A stretch of 64,000 nucleotides of DNA from Candidatus Rifleibacteriota bacterium (GTDB taxonomy: Bacteria; Muiribacteriota; Ozemobacteria; Ozemobacterales; Ozemobacteraceae): contig JADFXM010000041.1 of the NCBI GenBank assembly GCA_015233565.1, positions 1 through 64,000 on the forward strand, read 5' to 3'. Position 1 is the stretch's first letter. Each line of letters starts with the position of its first letter. A program made the position numbers and the translations under genes. Positions 59,373 to 64,000 of this stretch are shown here, piece by piece. Below the pieces are notes generated by a model. The model searched no databases. It saw only the letters and a program-made list of their open reading frames with translations, and was not told the DNA's origin.

Positions 59373-60557
59373 ATGACGAAATCCAAATCAACACTGGGTG
59401 TACGACCTCTTCGACAAGCTTCGCAACTCATCGACGCTAAGTCCGAGACCCTTCTTTATGTTCCGACAGCTTCCCTCGTCTACATAAACGAAGACCTTTT
59501 GCGCCAAGATTTTCCCGAGATTTGTGCTCTAACTCGCCAAGAAATCGAGCAGTGGTTTCTGGATGCCGCTGCCGTGATCTCGAAGCCTCAAGCGGCCCAA
59601 GAAAAAGTCAATTCCAAAATCAACACGGATGCCACTACGAGACAAGGTTATCGCCCCCGTGAATATGGACGAGCCCACATCGTCGAGGTCCCGACCGGTG
59701 GTCTATTCGACGTCAAAGGCAGCGGAGCCGAAATGCCTCGCACAGAACTCGACCGTAATGGACTTGCGACGCTGGGGGCGATGATGCGTGAATATATCTT
59801 GAGCGAGCTTCTTGCCAGAGTCGCCTTTCAAGTTTGTTCCTATAAAAAAAACGGCCTGTTCCCAGAGTTCACCGAATTCAACGTGGCAAGAGCCTATGGT
59901 TTGATCAACCTCGGTTTTTGGGTCAAGCTCGGTTTTGATAAAGCCGGTCGCGAGCTGCTCGCCCCGGCCTCGATTCTGGTCAGGCAAGCCCGAAATCGCT
60001 ATCAAGAAAAAATCGTCGGAAACGATCGACTCTTTTCTGATTCCATGACCCTACCAAGAGAAGTGCAGTTCGCCATCGAACGGACACTGCGCGTTTTCGG
60101 CATTTCATCGACGATCCAATTCCGACGCCCCGAAGGAGGATACGGAATTCCACGGCCGTTCGACCAACTCAATATTCAGGGCACGGATGATTTTGCCATC
60201 ATCGATTTCGGATCTTTTTGGCTAAGCGATCACTTCGAATTGCCCGTTTATTACAGCTACAACTTAAAAGGGGAAGCCGCCATCTCGGAGGATGATTTGG
60301 CGTTTGACCCCAACCAGCCGACCTCGTTCACGCAGCCTAGACGGGAACTGCTGATCCCCATCGAGATTTGGGGTGACGCCGAAAAACACGAAGCCCAAGA
60401 CAATCTCGAACATCTGGCTAGGAAAACCGCCGACGAAATTGGCCTCACAGGCAATAAAAAACTCGCAGAGGACCTCTATCATCGCTTCCTGGAACCAGCA
60501 TATGAAGTCCTGACCAACGCCATGAGTCTTCACAGCAATGAAAAGGACAAGGGCTGA
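59373..60557 (+). CDS. SelO-like kinase-fold protein, probably transferred
   Basis: 394 residues, cytosolic. The gene is visibly richer in G+C than its neighbours. FDVKGSGAE (112-120), the REYILSEL helix (139-146), ILVRQARNRY (201-210) and TDDFAIIDFGSFWL (271-284) follow the order of SelO motifs. Those are LKGSG, REF.xSEA, VR.A, and the metal site before DYGPF. Lys115, Glu140 and Asp278 would be the catalytic set. SelO proteins transfer AMP from ATP to protein side chains. Here the resemblance is partial, so the assignment is tentative. It lies between two family C elements and may have arrived recently. Confidence 0.8.
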   Translation: MTKSKSTLGVRPLRQASQLIDAKSETLLYVPTASLVYINEDLLRQDFPEICALTRQEIEQWFLDAAAVISKPQAAQEKVNSKINTDATTRQGYRPREYGRAHIVEVPTGGLFDVKGSGAEMPRTELDRNGLATLGAMMREYILSELLARVAFQVCSYKKNGLFPEFTEFNVARAYGLINLGFWVKLGFDKAGRELLAPASILVRQARNRYQEKIVGNDRLFSDSMTLPREVQFAIERTLRVFGISSTIQFRRPEGGYGIPRPFDQLNIQGTDDFAIIDFGSFWLSDHFELPVYYSYNLKGEAAISEDDLAFDPNQPTSFTQPRRELLIPIEIWGDAEKHEAQDNLEHLARKTADEIGLTGNKKLAEDLYHRFLEPAYEVLTNAMSLHSNEKDKG

Positions 60558-60875
60558 TCGCCTGACCAAGATCTGGCTTCGCATTCAATCCCTAAAAATG
60601 GAAAAAATTTTGTTGTACAAAACTGTGCAGCCGATCATGGACAATCGGCATTCAAGATTTCATAATGGCCCCATGAAATATCTTCTCGCCTCTCAGATGA
60701 CCAGCTAATAGTCACTTTGAAGGAAAATTTTCCCCTGGTGACAGAATTATTTAGTATATGTCTGTGATAGAATTCTTTCGCGTTTGTTTTTTTGCAAACC
60801 GAGTGAAAATAGATAAATACTTGTTTAAAAACAAATGCTGGTAAGGGACGAAAAAAATTCTCTGGAGGTTGAATT
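60558..60875. other. Intergenic, 318 bases
   Basis: Composition changes from GC-rich after the SelO-like gene to AT-rich before the next gene. No gene, repeat or hairpin recognised. Confidence 0.4.
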
Positions 60876-62147
60876 GTGAAAAGGTTTTTACTTTGTTTAG
60901 TTCTCTTGGTCTGCCCTTGTTCGTTATTTGCCTCTGAGCCTGCTTCAGTTGCAAATGCAGCACTTAATACCAGAAGCCGATCAGAAATTTTTCAATATTC
61001 GCCGGAAATAGAACCCTATGTTTCATTTTTGAAAAACCATGCAAAAAACCCCGTTGATTATATTCTGGAGTTATTCGAAAAATACGATATCATTGTACTT
61101 GCAACAACTGATCATAGAGAAATAAACCAGTGGGATTTTTTTTATACCTTAACCAGTGACAAAAGATTCCGAACCCGTGTAGGAAATGTTTTTAGCGAAG
61201 ATGGCGGCTCAATTAAAAATCAGCAAGAAGTTGATTCATTCCTTGATAGTAAAAATTGCGATTCCGCTAAGGTTCTGGGTATTTTAAGAGATTATGTTTT
61301 CTTTCCGGAAGGGTGGAAAAGACCTAACATATTCGACTATTTGACAAAAGTTTGGCGGCTGAATGAAAACAGCTCACCCGAAGAACGAATAAGGTTTTTC
61401 CTTACAGATGTCTACTGGGACTGGAATGACATTAAAAACAAAGAGGAATATGACAAGTACATGGCCAGCATTTCAACGATAAATTTCCATGACAAGGAAA
61501 AAAGCAGAGACAATATCGCGGCTGAAAATATTGCCTGTGTTTTCAAGAAAAAACTTTTTAAAAAAAAGGCTCTTGTGTTTTTCAACACCAGACATGCATA
61601 CAAAAGAAACACCTTTTCAGTCAATGGCCGAGAACTCTACCTTCCCAGTGTGGCAGCACGTCTCTCGGAAAAATTTCCCGGAAAGGTTGCCAGTCTCATG
61701 ATGAATTTTGTTGGAGCTGTTCGCAACGGTCAAACCAAGGAGGAAAACCCCACACAAGGTGGAAAATGGGATGCTGCGTTTAAGGTTATGCAAAACATAC
61801 CTATGGGTTTTGACCTTGGAAATTCTCCTTTCGGAAAAGATAATTTTGATTATTTTGCTGAATTGGGTGGAGTTCCAGGTATTACCTACGAGAACATTTT
61901 TGATGGAATGATTTTTTGGAGACCGTTAAGCGAGTTCACAACAAAAGAAGGAATTAATGGATTTTGGGATGACAAGTACAAGCAAAGGGTTTCTGCAATT
62001 TTTGAAAAGCTTAGCGATTCAAAAAAGGCAAAGGAAATTCTCGACATGTCCCTTGAGGAATTAAATAAAATCACTACTGAAACACCTTACAATAAAGACG
62101 AATTCTCTGCAAAAATAGAAAAGTGGCTAATTTGTAATCCAAGATAA
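60876..62147 (+). CDS. Exported EreA/Tiki-superfamily-like protein
   Basis: 423 residues from a GTG with TGGAGG seven bases upstream. Signal peptide 1-20. The N-terminal KYDIIVLATTDHREINQWDFFYTL (about 69-92) and the later KKALVFFNTRHAYKR (about 229-243) resemble the two metal-binding strands of the EreA/ChaN/Tiki superfamily, although the usual Glu-His pair is not clear. No other motif is recognised. Sits between the SelO-like gene and a family C element and is transcribed in the same direction as the former. Confidence 0.75.
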   Translation: MKRFLLCLVLLVCPCSLFASEPASVANAALNTRSRSEIFQYSPEIEPYVSFLKNHAKNPVDYILELFEKYDIIVLATTDHREINQWDFFYTLTSDKRFRTRVGNVFSEDGGSIKNQQEVDSFLDSKNCDSAKVLGILRDYVFFPEGWKRPNIFDYLTKVWRLNENSSPEERIRFFLTDVYWDWNDIKNKEEYDKYMASISTINFHDKEKSRDNIAAENIACVFKKKLFKKKALVFFNTRHAYKRNTFSVNGRELYLPSVAARLSEKFPGKVASLMMNFVGAVRNGQTKEENPTQGGKWDAAFKVMQNIPMGFDLGNSPFGKDNFDYFAELGGVPGITYENIFDGMIFWRPLSEFTTKEGINGFWDDKYKQRVSAIFEKLSDSKKAKEILDMSLEELNKITTETPYNKDEFSAKIEKWLICNPR

Positions 62148-62263
62148 TCTGGTGGCATATTTTTTGATATCCTACTGATTCTATATCGTCAATTTTGAAT
62201 GTAATAAAGTACTGGTGAGCGAGCTGAGGGACGAAATGAAGGTGCGGAGTTTAAATCCCTAAA

Positions 62264-62480
62264 CCGAAGTTCCGGACGCAAAATCTATTGAAATCCTGAT
62301 CTGTAAACGAATTTAAGGCATTTTTCAGACGGTTTTTACTGGACAGTAGGAAAACCCTTGAAACCGTCTTCAAATGCTATTTTCAGGCGTCAAATTTACA
62401 TGGACAGAAAAAGCAGGCAAAAAAGGCTTCTTTTTGGCTTCAGGTCATAACAAGAGGGCTTTTTCACTCGGGAACTTCGG
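62264..62480 (-). mobile_element. Family C MITE-like element, copy 3 (inverted)
   Basis: 217 bases, reverse complement of copies 1 and 2, with the same 10-bp ends. Flanking direct repeat CCTAAA at 62258-62263 and 62481-62486. The rest of the 62148-62984 interval has a hairpin at 62601-62640 but no gene I can support. Confidence 0.95.
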
Positions 62481-62600
62481 CCTAAATGGTACCGTTTCCG
62501 GTTTTAATTTTTGCATGCTGTATTTCCTCCAAAAAGGAATAATTAAAACACATGTTGGCAAACGGTACAATATAAAAACGATAGTATGTTCAAGAAAATT

Positions 62601-62640
62601 GTATTTTCCGACAGGTCCTAATGAGACTGTCGGAAAATAC
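62601..62640. repeat. Perfect 14-bp inverted repeat
   Basis: GTATTTTCCGACAG (62601-62614) and CTGTCGGAAAATAC (62627-62640) around 12 bases. CCTATTTTTC follows. It may be a terminator without a known gene, or a remnant of a mobile element. Confidence 0.6.
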
Positions 62641-62984
62641 CCTATTTTTCATATTTTTAGTACCCACCCAAATTTTCGCCTCGCATTCTCACATCAGAAA
62701 CGAGTCGTTTTGTACCGGACAAAATGTGCCGAGATTTTTCGACAACTTCCACCCCTAAAATCAGCAATTTCAGACATCCCAATCTCGGGGATTTAGATTT
62801 GATACCATTTTTTCGATTGATGAATTGCCAACTTGCTTTGGAAGGAATCTTCTGATTTAGTTTTATGTAAGTTGGTCTCAGGATAAAATCCAACCGAAAA
62901 GTATTCCAAAATCAGAAAACTACCTTTTGAAGCCCTTTTCCGAGAAAACGCAAACTATCGATACCAGGAATTCTGAATTTGTTT

Positions 62985-63410
62985 TTATTTAAAGGTTGGA
63001 TTTCCTTTATTTCTTAATTGCATAGCCTTTTTGCTAATTTCAGAATTCCTGTTGTCGTAAACTTCATTTTCTTTGATTGCTCAGCTTCAAAAGCCGATTC
63101 TGTAGAGATTAAAAAATTTTCAGCCCGAATTTTGTTTTGAGACCAAATAATCCAAAAGTTAAGGAAGGAATCTCATCCAAACGAGTTCACGTTTTCAGGT
63201 TTTGGGAAAATGGTCTCAAGCCTATATCCTCGGGAATTGGAATTCTGAATTTGCTCAATACTTAGATCTTTCTCAATTCCTCCACGCCATTTTGTATAAC
63301 CGAACTTTTCCCTTTGAATTCCTGCATCAAATCTTTCAATTTCAACATCTCCGAGTGAATCGGTCAGGATTTGAAGTGCTTCTATTTCTTATTTCTTTAT
63401 CAGTATTCAA
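62985..63410 (-). pseudogene. Antitoxin-like gene split by a family B element
   Basis: From TTG 63410, with AAGGAGGT upstream, to TAA at 62985-62987. The reading frame ALQILTDSLGDVEIERF, then REKFGYTKWR and KDLSIEQ resembles small antitoxin-like proteins that pair with PIN toxins. It is broken at 63248 by the element; removing 63041-63247 and one AATTT gives SIEQISKKAMQLRNKGNPTF, then a stop. A +1 shift near residue 9 is also needed to reach the start. So two independent lesions are present. Confidence 0.8.
63041..63247 (-). mobile_element. Family B MITE-like element, copy 2 (inverted)
   Basis: 207 bases with ends CAGAATTCC and GGAATTCTG and flanking AATTT (63036-63040 and 63248-63252). Homologous in inverted orientation to 29481-29688. 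Excision restores the host reading frame exactly, which fixes both boundaries. Confidence 0.93.
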
Positions 63411-63660
63411 AGAATTACCTCCTTTATAAACCCAATAGGGGAAGCTATTAGGAGACCTTTTACTGCATCAGATTTATTTTGAATTTTATCATCGATTGTT
63501 AAAAAAATGGCATTCAGAGTGACTGATTCAAGCAATATGTAAAGAATCCATTTTCCTAAATCCTTTCCCCTTGCCGAAAAAGCTGTTGGACCTAACCCTC
63601 GAAAAGAGCTTGTCGAAAAAAACATGTGCCCTTGAAACGATCATTTAATTTCTGGACGAC
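63407..63660 (-). pseudogene. PIN-domain toxin, frameshifted C-terminal fragment
   Basis: GKGFRKMDSLHIA in one frame continues as ESVTLNAIFLTIDDKIQNK and GLLIASPIGFIKEVIL in another after one extra base near TGCTTGAA. Together they form the end of a PIN (VapC-like) domain, with the DSLHIA and TIDDK acidic sites. The N-terminal part is absent. Its stop overlaps the antitoxin-like start as TTGA, the usual coupling of such pairs. The order is toxin first, which is reversed from many vapBC operons. Confidence 0.72.
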
Positions 63661-63692
63661 ATCTTAGTATTCTATTTTTGGGCTAGGGAAGA

Positions 63693-64000
63693 TTATTGCC
63701 GGTTAAAAGAATAACATAAGTTCGCGGGGTTTATTCGGTAGTGGCCTGTTGGCTCAAATTCGAACAGCCGGTCTTCTTCTTTTGTACCCTCGCCAATGTT
63801 GTGAATGACGAATGGATGTCCAAAAAAAGTTTTCTTGTCACTGACAATCATTATATGGGGCAAGTTTCCAGGCAAAACGCAAGAGACCAGATCTCCAGGT
63901 TGGTAGTCACTGTATTTTTTGGAAACTTCAATCGCCCACCCTCGTCTTTTGAAAAAAGTTTGCAGGTTGGGAACTCTTCGGTGGTCAATGTTTTTGTCAG
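63693..64000 (-). CDS. DUF1287 protein, C-terminal part
   Basis: The frame runs off the window. The visible 102 residues contain NIDHRRVPNLQTFF, YQPGDLV, LPHIMIVSDKK, HNIGEGTKEEDRLF and TGHYR. These are the hallmarks of DUF1287, an exported family with an NlpC/P60-like or YiiX-like fold of unproven function. The N-terminal signal peptide lies outside. The gene is the first intact one beyond the decayed toxin-antitoxin pair. Confidence 0.92.
   Translation of the reverse strand, partial: DKNIDHRRVPNLQTFFKRRGWAIEVSKKYSDYQPGDLVSCVLPGNLPHIMIVSDKKTFFGHPFVIHNIGEGTKEEDRLFEFEPTGHYRINPANLCYSFNRQ

Noticed and set aside
58986..62486. Composite transposon formed by family C copies 2 and 3 flanking the SelO-like and EreA-like genes
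   Set aside because: Each copy has its own, different 6-bp target duplication, so they inserted independently rather than moving the segment as a unit.
62374..62796. 140-residue plus-strand frame
   Set aside because: It begins inside a family C element and shows no family resemblance.

Overview
The window is about 40% GC and reads as a chromosomal segment of a Gram-negative, probably anaerobic bacterium. Evidence for an outer membrane is a type II secretion/type IV pilus-like assembly, a lipobox protein and many exported proteins. Evidence for anaerobic or low-oxygen life is an indolepyruvate:ferredoxin oxidoreductase, a NapH-like polyferredoxin and a B12/radical SAM enzyme. The phylum cannot be fixed from sequence alone. 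The TPR-rich, prepilin-rich content would fit a deep-branching candidate phylum such as Riflebacteria, but that is a guess.

Layout. 1-501: divergent 3' end of a 23S rRNA gene, a normal 5S rRNA and its terminator. 540-4658: exported DUF1566 protein, a membrane protein with presenilin-like motifs, a TPR/helical exported pair and RidA. 5065-10776: signalling block made of a HisKA_2 sensor kinase, a receiver/kinase/receiver protein that lacks its phospho-acceptor His, and a convergent PAS-PAS-SpoIIE phosphatase. 11354-18187: B12 radical SAM protein, an RsgA GTPase fused to an RNHCP zinc domain, a VapC/Phd toxin-antitoxin pair and iorAB. 18308-28108: two divergent arms of a pseudopilus/secretion machine (GspE, GspF, a major pseudopilin, TPR and cupin on the minus arm; TPR lipoprotein, GspK/PilX-like protein and two minor pseudopilins on the plus arm). 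28420-38940: ChbG/YdjC-type deacetylase, a pentameric ligand-gated ion channel homologue, an LRV repeat protein, a CD1871A-like/NapH-like pair, and M48 peptidases, one with a ruined active site. 39129-54055: a long minus-strand operon of MoxR AAA+ ATPase, DUF58, BatA-type VWA protein, a second VWA membrane protein, DUF4159, a 1148-residue DUF4175-like coiled-coil protein, a giant TPR protein and an exported GATase-like protein. 54212-64000: accessory zone with a CPBP-like membrane protein, MFS transporter, IS91-type transposase remnant, a GC-rich SelO-like gene, an exported EreA/Tiki-like protein, a decayed PIN/antitoxin pair and the end of a DUF1287 gene.

The most unexpected signal is a set of small non-coding mobile elements that can be delimited to the base. 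Family C (217 bp, three copies) has 10-bp terminal inverted repeats and a different perfect 6-bp target duplication at each copy. Family B (207-208 bp, two copies) has 9-bp terminal repeats and AATTT duplications; one copy splits a small antitoxin-like gene whose frame is restored exactly when the element and one AATTT are removed. A 142-bp element with 16-bp imperfect terminal repeats and an 11-bp duplication sits nested inside an older repeat (family A) that looks like a decayed coding sequence. No matching transposase is present in the window.
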